A DNA stretch of 64,000 nucleotides. Origin: Vagococcus zengguangii. Its GTDB lineage: Bacteria > Bacillota > Bacilli > Lactobacillales > Vagococcaceae. The stretch is taken from positions 1,333,001 to 1,397,000 of the forward strand of contig NZ_CP039712.1 in assembly GCF_005145005.1 (NCBI RefSeq), written 5' to 3'. A model generated the notes under the pieces. It was not told where the DNA came from. It worked only from the letters and a program-made list of their open reading frames with translations, and ran no database searches. Shown in pieces: positions 36,367-44,230 of the stretch (the first letter of the stretch is position 1; the number at the start of each line of letters is the position of its first letter). The position numbers were made by a program, and so were the translations under genes.

Positions 36367-37143
36367 TTGAAAAAACTATCACTTTATTTTTTATTTTTAT
36401 CAATCTTAATCATTGGCGGATGTTCTAATAATGAACATTCAAAAACAGAAACATCCCAACCTATAAATTCTACTGACATAGAATATCCAGTTTCTTTCGC
36501 CCCAATTCCTGATAATTTCACTGCATATTATGATAAAAAAGCTTTAGATGTAAAGTTATCAGAAAATAATGAGATTGAAACCATTCTCCCAAAAAACATT
36601 CAAGAACATCAATCAGAAATATATTTTGAAGCTGAATTACCTCTTCTTAATAAGACAATAGTTGATTGGAATCATAATAATATTTCTTTCAAAGCAAACA
36701 GTAATGAGCTATCAAATCTATATATCGAAAAAATCGAACTGTTTTTTAAAGCAGGACAAAATAAAGATTTCAATCAAATTAATAATTATACAGATAATTT
36801 CTATAATGAAACCAAAGATAATATAAATGATTCTACATTTATATCAGAAGATTTAGATAAGATGTCGTTAAAGAAAATTTACGGATACGATCAACTATTT
36901 AATTTACAATTAATCGAAGGTCAACTATCTTTTGTTTTAGCTGGATATTTTGATTATGATTATCACCCAGACTATTTAGACGCTCCATTAGAACATAAAA
37001 ATCAACCTTTGAATTTCACCTTTATTTTTGACTCAACAAAAAATAAATGGTTACTTGATAAAATGAACACTTTTAACGGAAGTCTAGACGGATTACCAAA
37101 ACCAGAAGATAATGATGCATCATTTGTAACTAAAGAATTTTAG
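36367..37143 (+). CDS. Lipoprotein of unknown function
   Basis: 258 residues with a signal peptide and lipobox (LIIGGC, Cys19), so anchored outside the membrane. The rest is acidic, Asn/Asp-rich, and I do not recognise it; the middle could be an NTF2-like fold. TTG start, with AGGAGGA 6 bases upstream. Homologous lipoproteins in mobile elements are sometimes host-surface or exclusion factors, but nothing here proves it. It is divergent from the XRE regulator and shares its operators. Confidence 0.7.
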   Translation: MKKLSLYFLFLSILIIGGCSNNEHSKTETSQPINSTDIEYPVSFAPIPDNFTAYYDKKALDVKLSENNEIETILPKNIQEHQSEIYFEAELPLLNKTIVDWNHNNISFKANSNELSNLYIEKIELFFKAGQNKDFNQINNYTDNFYNETKDNINDSTFISEDLDKMSLKKIYGYDQLFNLQLIEGQLSFVLAGYFDYDYHPDYLDAPLEHKNQPLNFTFIFDSTKNKWLLDKMNTFNGSLDGLPKPEDNDASFVTKEF

Positions 37144-37182
37144 AAACAAGTATTACCTACTTTATCTTGTTATCAACAAACA

Positions 37183-37217
37183 AAAATGAAGCTAGCATAA
37201 GTACTAGCTTCATTTTT
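37183..37217. terminator. Terminator between the lipoprotein gene and the 135-residue gene
   Basis: AATGAAGCTAG pairs with CTAGCTTCATT, followed by six Ts; it can serve both converging genes. Confidence 0.85.
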
Positions 37218-37223
37218 TATTAT

Positions 37224-37631
37224 CTATTTCATTGAACATATTTCTAAATAATTTTCATTATCTTCTGCTATCATTGTCACACATCTATTTCCCTTATGAT
37301 TGGCTGTTACTAAATAAATTAGTCCTGCTCTCATTTCAGAATAACCAACTTCTACCACAAAATGGTTAGCTCTTATTCCGCAATAATAGTCATCATCTTT
37401 TTCCACCATAAAAACTTTTTTTGCATGAAACAACATTAATTCGTCAACATCTTCTTGATAAACATCCTTGTAAAAATTAATTTCAAATACAACTTCTGAT
37501 TCAATTTTAGTAAATTTATTTTCATATAACCATGCTACTCGTTGCTCAATATCATCATAAATTTTTTCTTCTTTTTTAATTTTTAATTCTCGTTTTATCT
37601 TTTTCATTTCGGTATTTTTTGATTTTTCCAT
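37224..37631 (-). CDS. Unknown protein, 135 residues
   Basis: I do not recognise it. A lysine/glutamate-rich coiled N-terminus (KNTEMKKIKRELKIKKEEKIYDDI) is followed by an alpha/beta part with two cysteines (YYCGIRANHFVVEVGYSEM, ICSMK). ATG 37631 has GAGGTGG upstream; the GTG at 37640 lies inside that site. It lies at the downstream end of the mobilization module and may belong to it. Confidence 0.6.
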   Translation of the reverse strand: MEKSKNTEMKKIKRELKIKKEEKIYDDIEQRVAWLYENKFTKIESEVVFEINFYKDVYQEDVDELMLFHAKKVFMVEKDDDYYCGIRANHFVVEVGYSEMRAGLIYLVTANHKGNRCVTMIAEDNENYLEICSMK

Positions 37632-37664
37632 ATTATCCACCTCTTCATTTTATTCAGGGAGTCT

Positions 37665-37765
37665 GTAGGGAGCTTGCTCCCTCAGGAATTGAGATCCACC
37701 ACTGACCTTTCCAGATAGAGTAGCCTGCGACAGCATGGCTCGAAATCTGGAAAGACAGTGGGTAG
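37665..37765. other. Candidate oriT or structured RNA: large imperfect inverted repeat
   Basis: A small hairpin (GGGAGC-TT-GCTCCC, 37669-37682) precedes an 18-base imperfect dyad, CCACTGACCTTTCCAGAT at 37699-37716 and ATCTGGAAAGACAGTGG at 37745-37761. The 28 bases between hold a second small stem (AGCC/GGCT) around CCTGCGACAG. The block is more GC-rich than its surroundings and lies just 3' of the relaxase gene. Relaxase-bound inverted repeats look like this, but the nick site is unknown. Confidence 0.45.
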
Positions 37766-37832
37766 CTCGCGTATATCTTAAAAAATAATCTCACCATATC
37801 AAACTTTTAAATTTAGGCTCTGGCAAGATGCT

Positions 37833-39221
37833 TTAAAAATCCATTTCAAATTCTTGTCTTCTTTGTTGCTCCATTTCGATCTTATGTTGCATAAATTCAT
37901 AGTCTTTTTTAGCACGATACATCTTCACATCATCGTTAATGACTTTGCTAATCTGATGGTGTAAAGCTTGTGCATTTGGCGTATGAGCGTAACTCCCTAC
38001 ACCAAATCGTGGAGACGTGTACTGTTTTTCTTCTGTCTTTTTGACTGCAACTTTTTTATGGTCGGTACTTTTTAAAGTCTGCTTGTTCACTTTCAAATGC
38101 ACTTTTATTTCGTACTCTTGATCATCAGGTGGACCAAGTGACGTGGCAAAATGTTTATCAACTGACTTTAAAAAATCGTCATACTTCATAAAATGATGCG
38201 CACCTTTTCGATTAAATTGACGTTGTGCTGTTTCATCTAATTCTACAAAGGGTGCTTCTAGTTCGCCTGTTTTATTAATTTTTTGATTCAAAATAATAAA
38301 CTGTTCTTCTTTACTAAAGCTATCAAGATTACTAATTTGATAATCCATTAGATTATAATCAAGCTCTTTTTCTATCGACTCTAACTCATAACTCTTACCT
38401 AATTTTTTAGCACTAAATGTTTTTTCAACATACGGTTCACGTATTTTTCGTGACGCTTTGTCTTTACCTAAAGCAATAAATTTTTCCCTATTATCATAAA
38501 AGTTAGCTTCTTTTTTATACAAAACATAGCCCAACTTGTTGCTGTTTTTAGAAAACTTGTAAACTTCTATGTCATGATTTTTTGCTAAAGTATCTGAAAA
38601 TTTTTCAAATGTCGTAACGTTTTTATCTCTTAACACCTCATCAATAGCATCTTGAATAACTTGTTGATGGTTCACTTGTCCCTTTTTCAATTTAGATGGA
38701 TCATTAGAATAAATGTTATTACGTCTAAAAAGTGAATCATAATATTCATTGTTTATCGGTTCCAACTCATGACTTTTTAAAATAGTATCATTTATTTCTC
38801 TCATGTTTTCTAAATCTTTTGGATCAATTCTAATTCGTTTACCCGTTTCAGTATCAATGTTGTTAATCACTAAATGACTATGAAAGTGTTCCTTATCGTT
38901 GTGACTTGCGACAATAATTTGACAATGAGGAAATGATTTTTCCGCAAACTCTACCGCTATTTTGTGCATCTGCTCTTCTGTAAGTTCTTTAGATATTTCT
39001 TTATCAAAAGAATGTATGACATGATAAGCCTGTGTCACATCCTTTGAATGATTCATTTTTGTTCTCGTCCTATTCATCATTAAATACGCTTTTTCTAGTT
39101 CATCACTGCAATTTATTCCTGTGACTGCCACACATTTTTCTTTTTTTGATGGATTACCTGCATATTGAAGAAGGGAAGAAAGATTTTTCTTCCTCCCCAA
39201 TGACGTTACACTAGCTCCCAT
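37833..39221 (-). CDS. Relaxase/mobilization nuclease (MobA-like, MOBP type)
   Basis: 462 residues. The N-terminal relaxase domain has the metal triad in HNDKEHFHSHLVINN near residue 125, and a basic, variable C-terminal part follows. It nicks oriT and leads the strand in transfer. It overlaps mobC by 16 bases. The N-terminal catalytic tyrosine is not certain; Y29 in LLQYAGNPSK is a candidate. There is no coupling protein or pore in the island, so it depends on a helper element. Confidence 0.85.
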   Translation of the reverse strand: MGASVTSLGRKKNLSSLLQYAGNPSKKEKCVAVTGINCSDELEKAYLMMNRTRTKMNHSKDVTQAYHVIHSFDKEISKELTEEQMHKIAVEFAEKSFPHCQIIVASHNDKEHFHSHLVINNIDTETGKRIRIDPKDLENMREINDTILKSHELEPINNEYYDSLFRRNNIYSNDPSKLKKGQVNHQQVIQDAIDEVLRDKNVTTFEKFSDTLAKNHDIEVYKFSKNSNKLGYVLYKKEANFYDNREKFIALGKDKASRKIREPYVEKTFSAKKLGKSYELESIEKELDYNLMDYQISNLDSFSKEEQFIILNQKINKTGELEAPFVELDETAQRQFNRKGAHHFMKYDDFLKSVDKHFATSLGPPDDQEYEIKVHLKVNKQTLKSTDHKKVAVKKTEEKQYTSPRFGVGSYAHTPNAQALHHQISKVINDDVKMYRAKKDYEFMQHKIEMEQQRRQEFEMDF

Positions 39222-39820
39222 AACTTTTCACTCTGCTCTTCCATCATTTGAATGCTTGCTAGTGCTTTATTGAGTCTATTATGAATATAAGTAGCGTATT
39301 CAAACTTTGTCTGAGGACGTTCCTTTTTCTCAATCCAATATTGCATGTATTTCTTTTCTTCATCACTTAATTGACTACTACGGATATTATGGAGATTAGC
39401 TTCTGTAAATACTTTGTCGGGATCAACAATCATAAATACTTGTGCAATCTTATTAGCCTGTTCATTCTCAAATAGTTGATACTTTTTATTGCTAAAAAGA
39501 TCAGTAGAAGAATTAGTTGCTGTATCTTTCTTATGAAAATGAATTGCAATAGTATTCAAACTTTTAGTTGCTTGATTTAAGTTGTTTCCCAACAAATTCA
39601 AGGCTTTAATTAGTCCTTTGGTATCTAAATCAGCAAGTAAAGGGGGCTCGTATTGTAGCCCCTTTAACCGCTCTCTACAGACTTCTGCACGTGAGATACC
39701 CTTTTGTTCTGCAATTAAAGAAATCTCTTTATACGTTCGCTTATCTACTCGAAAATTTAACGCTTCACTATTCTTTCTATTTCTATCGTACAATTTTTGT
39801 TTAGTTGAACCACCGCCCAT
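39206..39820 (-). CDS. MobC-like mobilization accessory protein
   Basis: 204 residues. The ribbon-helix-helix-like start is RNRKNSEALNFRVDKRTYKEISLIAEQKGISRAEVCRERL and LLGNNLNQATKSLN follows, the two hallmarks of MobC proteins that bind oriT and help the relaxase. It overlaps the RepA_N gene at one side and the relaxase gene at the other, forming a rep-mobC-mobA operon. Confidence 0.8.
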   Translation of the reverse strand: MGGGSTKQKLYDRNRKNSEALNFRVDKRTYKEISLIAEQKGISRAEVCRERLKGLQYEPPLLADLDTKGLIKALNLLGNNLNQATKSLNTIAIHFHKKDTATNSSTDLFSNKKYQLFENEQANKIAQVFMIVDPDKVFTEANLHNIRSSQLSDEEKKYMQYWIEKKERPQTKFEYATYIHNRLNKALASIQMMEEQSEKLWELV

Positions 39821-40827
39821 TATTTAACCTCCTCTTCCTGAAACGAGCTACAATATACTAAATCATATCTAATCTTTTGTTTATCTTTTTTTGCCTTGTC
39901 TTTTAATAACCTGTTCATTTGAATAAAATTATCTTCTAATTCTAAACACCCAGTTGATGCCCAAAATTCTAGTTGAGAATAGCCATATTTTTTTTCCATG
40001 AGCAGGACACTCTCCCAAAAATTTTCCATTACTGAAAACCAATAATTTTTAAAATTGAACTTTTTATCTTTAGTATTAGATTCTTTCATTTTAAAAACTG
40101 CTTTAAAAGCATATTTTTCAATTTCATACTTCCACATTTCACCATCGATTTGGTAACGAAGGTTTTTATTAGGTTGTTCTTTGTTTTGATAGTTTTCTAC
40201 TTTTCTTTTAGTTGAATAAATAATATCAATATTATCTTTCAACTCATAGACTGAACCAAAATTTGAAAATAATTCAATTAGTTTTTCAGTTACTAACTGA
40301 TCTTGATAATAATTTGTAAAATTATCTAATAATAAATTATCAATATTTGTTTTATTAACTGTATTACTAATAGTATCTTTATTAGTGTCTTTAAAAGTAT
40401 AGTTAATATCAGTATCATTAGAGTTCAAATTGTGAACCTCTTGAAGTTCACAATTTGAACTTCCTTTATTATCAATACTTTCTTCTTTAAGCAAATATAA
40501 CTTGTTAGGTTTCTTCAAACCTTGTCTTACTTCAGAAAGCAATTCAAATTTTACTAATTCTTTTTTTGCTTTAATGATTGAGTTTCGACTCTTGTTCATA
40601 ATTTCCATCATAGAGTCAATGGTAAAGTAAAAATATACATAGCCATTCTCATCAAACCATTTATTTTTTAAACTTAATTCATATCTATCTTGAAAAATGG
40701 CATACATTAAAACAGCATCACTACTTAATTTTTTATATTTTTCATTTAACATCAAAGATTTCGGTACTCTATAAAACTTTTCGTGTATCAAAAAATCTTT
40801 TATTTTATATCCAGATTTTTTTGTCAT
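39820..40827 (-). CDS. RepA_N-type replication initiator
   Basis: 335 residues. The first 110 residues match the RepA N-terminal domain: FYRVPKSLMLNEKYKKLSSDAVLMYAIFQDR and FTIDSMMEIMNKSRNSIIKAKKEL. The middle is low-complexity (N, D, T) and the C-terminal part is helical. In plasmids such proteins start theta replication; in integrative elements they may allow replication of the excised circle. GGGAGG lies 6 bases before the ATG. It is the first gene of the mobilization operon. Confidence 0.82.
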   Translation of the reverse strand: MTKKSGYKIKDFLIHEKFYRVPKSLMLNEKYKKLSSDAVLMYAIFQDRYELSLKNKWFDENGYVYFYFTIDSMMEIMNKSRNSIIKAKKELVKFELLSEVRQGLKKPNKLYLLKEESIDNKGSSNCELQEVHNLNSNDTDINYTFKDTNKDTISNTVNKTNIDNLLLDNFTNYYQDQLVTEKLIELFSNFGSVYELKDNIDIIYSTKRKVENYQNKEQPNKNLRYQIDGEMWKYEIEKYAFKAVFKMKESNTKDKKFNFKNYWFSVMENFWESVLLMEKKYGYSQLEFWASTGCLELEDNFIQMNRLLKDKAKKDKQKIRYDLVYCSSFQEEEVK

Positions 40828-40857
40828 ACAAATCCTCCCAAAAAGATGTTAATATGT

Positions 40858-40949
40858 ATGAGACAGTATATCTGTCTTTCATATTTTTTTAGAGGAGCAA
40901 ATTACAGGCCTGCCAGTCTATTTATTTGCTCCTCCTATTTGCTGTCTCA
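40858..40949. other. Nested inverted repeats upstream of the RepA_N gene
   Basis: Outer arms TGAGACAG (40858) and CTGTCTCA (about 40942) enclose a second dyad, GAGGAGCAAAT and ATTTGCTCCTC (40892-40935). The inner right arm overlaps the 3' end of the xis-like gene. A regulatory RNA, a replication origin or a terminator are all possible. Confidence 0.4.
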
Positions 40950-41105
40950 GCAAAAATTTTGATACCTCTTTTTTTGAATAAAAGTTTCTACCTCCAATAA
41001 TGATAATTGGTAACCCTTTTTGAACATATGTTTTTAACGTGTTAACACTTATCCCTAACCAATTCGCCATTTCTTTTTGACTTAAAAATTCCTTGTCCGA
41101 TCCTG
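40918..41105 (-). pseudogene. Truncated excisionase-like HTH gene
   Basis: About 61 codons reading EFLSQKEMANWLGIS, then VNTLKTYVQKGLPIIIIGGRNFYSKKEVSKFLLRQQ to a TAG. It is a MerR/Xis-like winged helix as found beside integrases of Gram-positive elements. No start codon or ribosome-binding site precedes EFLSQ, and the frame runs into sequence that also codes, on the other strand, for a beheaded XRE protein. So the 5' end was lost. An internal ATG would begin inside the HTH. Confidence 0.6.
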
Positions 41106-41745
41106 CGACAGTAGTTCTGTAAGGAAATGGGAGAAAGGATTAAATCTTCCTAATAAAGAAAGATTGAAACAAATAGCAAAACTTGGAAATGTAACTACAG
41201 ACTATTTATTATTTGGAAAACAATTATCTGGCTATGGTGAAAAAATTAAATATATTAGAGAAGAAGTACTTAATGAAAACAAATTAGAATTCTCGACTAA
41301 TTTTCCAGAAAATTTATCAGTTGATGAAGATACTGTCTCTGCTTGGGAAGATGAGAATTTATTTCCGACTTTTGAACAATTAGAAAAAATGGCTTTATTA
41401 GGTGAAACAACTGTTTCTGAAATTTTATGGAATGTTAAAGAACCTGATGCTGTACTTTCAGCAAGAAAATTAGAAATGTTATTTGATAAGGAATCGCTAG
41501 ATGAATCTCAGTTAATAATGAGAGAAGGTTCAGTCTCTTTATTTTATGGCTTAAGAAAAATACTCGTAGAAAAATCTAGTGAAAATTTATTAAATACCTT
41601 AAGCCATATTTTATTACTATATGGGATCAAAGATTTAAAACCAGAACTTAGTAAAGAAGAACTAAAAACAGAAAGACAGGAATTAATTACTATCATAACT
41701 AAATATTTAGAAGATGAAATTTCAACTCTTGAAACTGACAAATAA
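41102..41745 (+). pseudogene. XRE-type element repressor missing its N-terminal half-HTH
   Basis: The open frame enters in mid-domain at SVRKWEKGLNLPNKERLKQIAKLGNVTTDYLLFG, the second half of an XRE HTH, with no start upstream. A second HTH-like segment (NLSVDEDTVSAWEDENLFPTFEQLEKMALLG) and a helical tail follow. A TTG at 41164 could restart a 193-residue product without the first HTH. Together with the headless xis gene to the left, this points to one deletion that removed the divergent promoter region and both 5' ends. Confidence 0.65.
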
Positions 41746-41818
41746 ATTTAAGCCAATAACTCCTTTTTGATTTTTGAAATAGCTCCTCAAAAACAACAAT
41801 TTATAGGAGGAAAATATT

Positions 41819-42982
41819 ATGGCATCTTTTAAACAATATTCACGTAAAGACGGTACTAAGTATTGGAAATTCCAAGCTTATTTAGGTGTACATCCTGTTA
41901 CTGGTAAACCAGTTAAAACAACTAGAAGTAACTTTAGAACTAAAAAAGAAGCACAAATTGCTTTAGCCCAGCTTCAAACAGAATTTGAGAATAATAATCG
42001 TAAATTGATTAAAAAAGAAAGCATTACTTTTCAAGAATTGTATGATCTCTGGTTACCTCAATACAGACTAAAAGTAAAACCTTCTACTGTTGCAACTTCA
42101 CGCAGATTTATTGAGGAATATGCGTTGGAATTCTTTGGAGAATTGAAACTAGATAATATTACGGTTCGTTACTGTCAAGAAATCGTCAATAAATGGCATT
42201 CAAAATATAAACAGTATCATTATTTTAGAAAAGTAGTCGGACAAGTCCTTCAATTTGGGGTTCAGATGGAACTCATAGAAAACAACCCTATGAGAAAGAC
42301 TGTATTACCTCGTAAGAAAGAAGTTGAAACGTTCCCTAACTTTTACTCTAGAAGTCAATTAGAAACGTTTTTTGAGTGTTTAAACGACCATATCGAGTCT
42401 TCAGGTAGAACTAGTACCAAGTTGCTAGCATTTTTCCGTTTATTAGCTTTTACTGGTATGCGAAAATCTGAAGTGTTAGCCCTACAATGGAAAGATATTA
42501 ATATATTTAATCAAGAACTTACAATTGGAAAAACTTTGGCGACAGATGAGTATAAAAAAATTATTATTCAAGAACCCAAAACAAAGAGTTCTCAACGGAC
42601 GATAAAGTTAGATATGAAAACTGTACAAATTCTAGAACAATGGCGAAGAAACCAACAAGAATGGTACATCAAATTCGGTTTTAATACGGCTAAAGATACT
42701 CAATTCTTATTTACAAACAAATTTAACGAGTTGTATTATCCTCAAGCACCTAATGACTGGTTGTACAACATATTAGAAAAATACAATTTACCAAAAATCA
42801 CCTTGCATGGTTTTAGACACACACATGCTAGTTTATTATTTGAATCAGGTGCTAGTATTAAAGAAGTGCAAGAAAGACTAGGACACAAAGACGTAAAAAC
42901 TACTATGAATATTTACGCTCATGTTACACCTGAAAAAATCAGAGAAACTGGTGAACGATTCGCTAGATACGTCAATTTCTAA
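41819..42982 (+). CDS. int: Tyrosine recombinase (integrase) of the sufB island
   Basis: 387 residues. N-terminal AP2-like arm-binding domain ([19 protein letters not shown] ... [19 protein letters not shown]), a SAM-like core-binding domain (about 65-165) and a catalytic domain with R215 (TGMRKSE), H330 and R333 ([11 protein letters not shown]), H356 (LGHKD) and the nucleophile Y366 (MNIYAHV). All catalytic residues are present, in the Tn916/ICESt1-like arrangement. GGAGG lies 8 bases before the ATG. It is 1.2 kb from junction C and would act on the sufB 3' end. Confidence 0.93.
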   Translation: MASFKQYSRKDGTKYWKFQAYLGVHPVTGKPVKTTRSNFRTKKEAQIALAQLQTEFENNNRKLIKKESITFQELYDLWLPQYRLKVKPSTVATSRRFIEEYALEFFGELKLDNITVRYCQEIVNKWHSKYKQYHYFRKVVGQVLQFGVQMELIENNPMRKTVLPRKKEVETFPNFYSRSQLETFFECLNDHIESSGRTSTKLLAFFRLLAFTGMRKSEVLALQWKDINIFNQELTIGKTLATDEYKKIIIQEPKTKSSQRTIKLDMKTVQILEQWRRNQQEWYIKFGFNTAKDTQFLFTNKFNELYYPQAPNDWLYNILEKYNLPKITLHGFRHTHASLLFESGASIKEVQERLGHKDVKTTMNIYAHVTPEKIRETGERFARYVNF

Positions 42983-43018
42983 ATAGAAAATATAGTGATA
43001 GATGGGAGTGAACTATTA

Positions 43019-44098
43019 ATGATAAAACCGAGTAGGTTAAAAAAAGGTGACAGAGTTGCAATTCTTAGCTTATCTAGAGGATTGCTAGGGGAATCTTTTG
43101 TCTCTCACAATTTAGAGATTGCTTCTAAAAGATTAATAGAATTCGGTTTAGAGCCAGTAGTAATGAAAAATGCCTTAAAAGGAATTGATTATTTAGAAAA
43201 GCATCCTCAGGCTAGAGCTGAAGATTTAATTGAAGCTTTCTCAGATCCTAACATTAAGGGAATTATTTGTGCTATTGGAGGAAATAATACCTATAGAACT
43301 TTACCTTATTTATTGGAAAACCAAAAATTTACTGAATTAGTAAAAAACAATCCGAAGATATTCACAGGATTTTCAGATACCACCGTTAATCACTTAATGT
43401 TTTATAAGTTGGGGTTAACAACTTATTATGGGATGTCGTTAATACCTGATATTGGTGAAATCAGCACGCACATGTTGCCATATACAGAAAAATATTTCAA
43501 ATATTATCTGTCAACCTCACCCAGTTATGAACGAATTTTACCGAGTAATATATGGTATGAAGAAAGAAGTGACTTTTCTGCTAAAGCTATTGGTACTGAT
43601 CGTGTTAGCCATCAGGATTTAAAAGGCTTTGAATTACTACAAGGTCAACCTGTATTTGAAGGTCGCTTACTAGGTGGGTGCATTGATAGCCTATATGATA
43701 TGCTCTCACCTTACACACATGTTGATGAACCTCTGATTATAGATAAATATAGTATCTTCCCTAGTTTAGAAGATTGGAAAGAAAAGATATTGTTTATTGA
43801 AACTTCCGAAATTAAAGAAACACCCGAGACTTTTAAAAAAATGCTAGCGAAGTTAAAAGAGAAAAATATTTTTGATGTAATTAGCGGGATTATTTTTGGT
43901 AAGCCACAAGATGAAGTGTTCTATGAAGAATATAAAAAAATTCTAGTTGAATCTGTTGATAATAAAAACCTTCCTATCGCTTATAATATTAATTTTGGGC
44001 ATGCTACTCCACGTTGTATTCTCCCGTTAGGAATTACGGTAAGAGTAAACATTGAAAAACAAGAAATTCAATTATTAGAAAGTCCTTTTGCTGATTAA
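43019..44098 (+). CDS. S66-family LD-carboxypeptidase / MccF-like peptidase
   Basis: 359-residue serine peptidase of family S66. Nucleophile Ser is in IFTGFSDTTVNHLMF, Glu in ILFIETSEIKETPE and His in NFGHATPRCILPLG, giving the Ser-Glu-His triad. The family contains cytosolic LD-carboxypeptidases for cell-wall recycling and MccF enzymes that give self-immunity to microcin C-like toxins. The length and start (MIKPSRLKKGDRVAILS) fit both. The ATG at 43019 has GGGAG about 10 bases upstream; a GTG 24 bases earlier is less likely. It lies between integrase and attachment site, so it is element cargo. Confidence 0.82.
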   Translation: MIKPSRLKKGDRVAILSLSRGLLGESFVSHNLEIASKRLIEFGLEPVVMKNALKGIDYLEKHPQARAEDLIEAFSDPNIKGIICAIGGNNTYRTLPYLLENQKFTELVKNNPKIFTGFSDTTVNHLMFYKLGLTTYYGMSLIPDIGEISTHMLPYTEKYFKYYLSTSPSYERILPSNIWYEERSDFSAKAIGTDRVSHQDLKGFELLQGQPVFEGRLLGGCIDSLYDMLSPYTHVDEPLIIDKYSIFPSLEDWKEKILFIETSEIKETPETFKKMLAKLKEKNIFDVISGIIFGKPQDEVFYEEYKKILVESVDNKNLPIAYNINFGHATPRCILPLGITVRVNIEKQEIQLLESPFAD

Positions 44099-44118
44099 AA
44101 TATTCACTTTCTTATAAA

Positions 44119-44141
44119 TGGCATTTAATTTGGCATTTAAC
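44119..44141. repeat. Tandem TGGCATTTAA repeats near junction C (possible integrase arm sites)
   Basis: TGGCATTTAA occurs twice, 12 bases apart, between the peptidase gene and the terminator at junction C. Paired short direct repeats near attachment sites are typical arm-binding sites of tyrosine integrases; this is inference. Confidence 0.35.
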
Positions 44142-44159
44142 AAATTTAACCTAAACAAA

Positions 44160-44203
44160 AAAAGGGTCATAAACATTGATATTCCAACGTTTATGACTCT
44201 TAA
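44160..44203 (-). terminator. sufB terminator at junction C
   Basis: GGGTCATAAAC ... GTTTATGACTC stem, just 3' of the sufB stop and nearly identical to the hairpin at junction A. The A-run before the stem gives a T-run on the minus strand. Confidence 0.75.
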
Positions 44204-44210
44204 AAAAAGG

Positions 44211-44230
44211 TTATCCCACTGACCCTTCCA
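44211..44230. other. Attachment-site core within the last codons of sufB (junction C)
   Basis: TTATCCCACTGACCCTTCCA encodes, on the minus strand, MEGSVG-stop of SufB. The same sequence with two changes begins repeat B (26823) and, more decayed, repeat A (19618). The identity ends at the boundary with sufB interior sequence, as expected for an att core. Confidence 0.7.

Larger units (their letters stand above)
26823..44210. mobile_element. Island 2: integrative mobilizable element in the 3' end of sufB
   Basis: About 17.4 kb between junction B and the intact sufB 3' end (junction C). It carries a tyrosine integrase 1.2 kb from junction C, truncated xis and repressor genes, RepA_N, MobC, a relaxase and a candidate oriT, but no conjugation pore genes, so it would need a helper. 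Cargo: type III restriction-modification, DUF262/DUF3696/unknown trio, XRE-HEPN pair, lipoprotein and S66 peptidase. Integration regenerates the sufB codons, so sufB stays intact. Confidence 0.78.
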
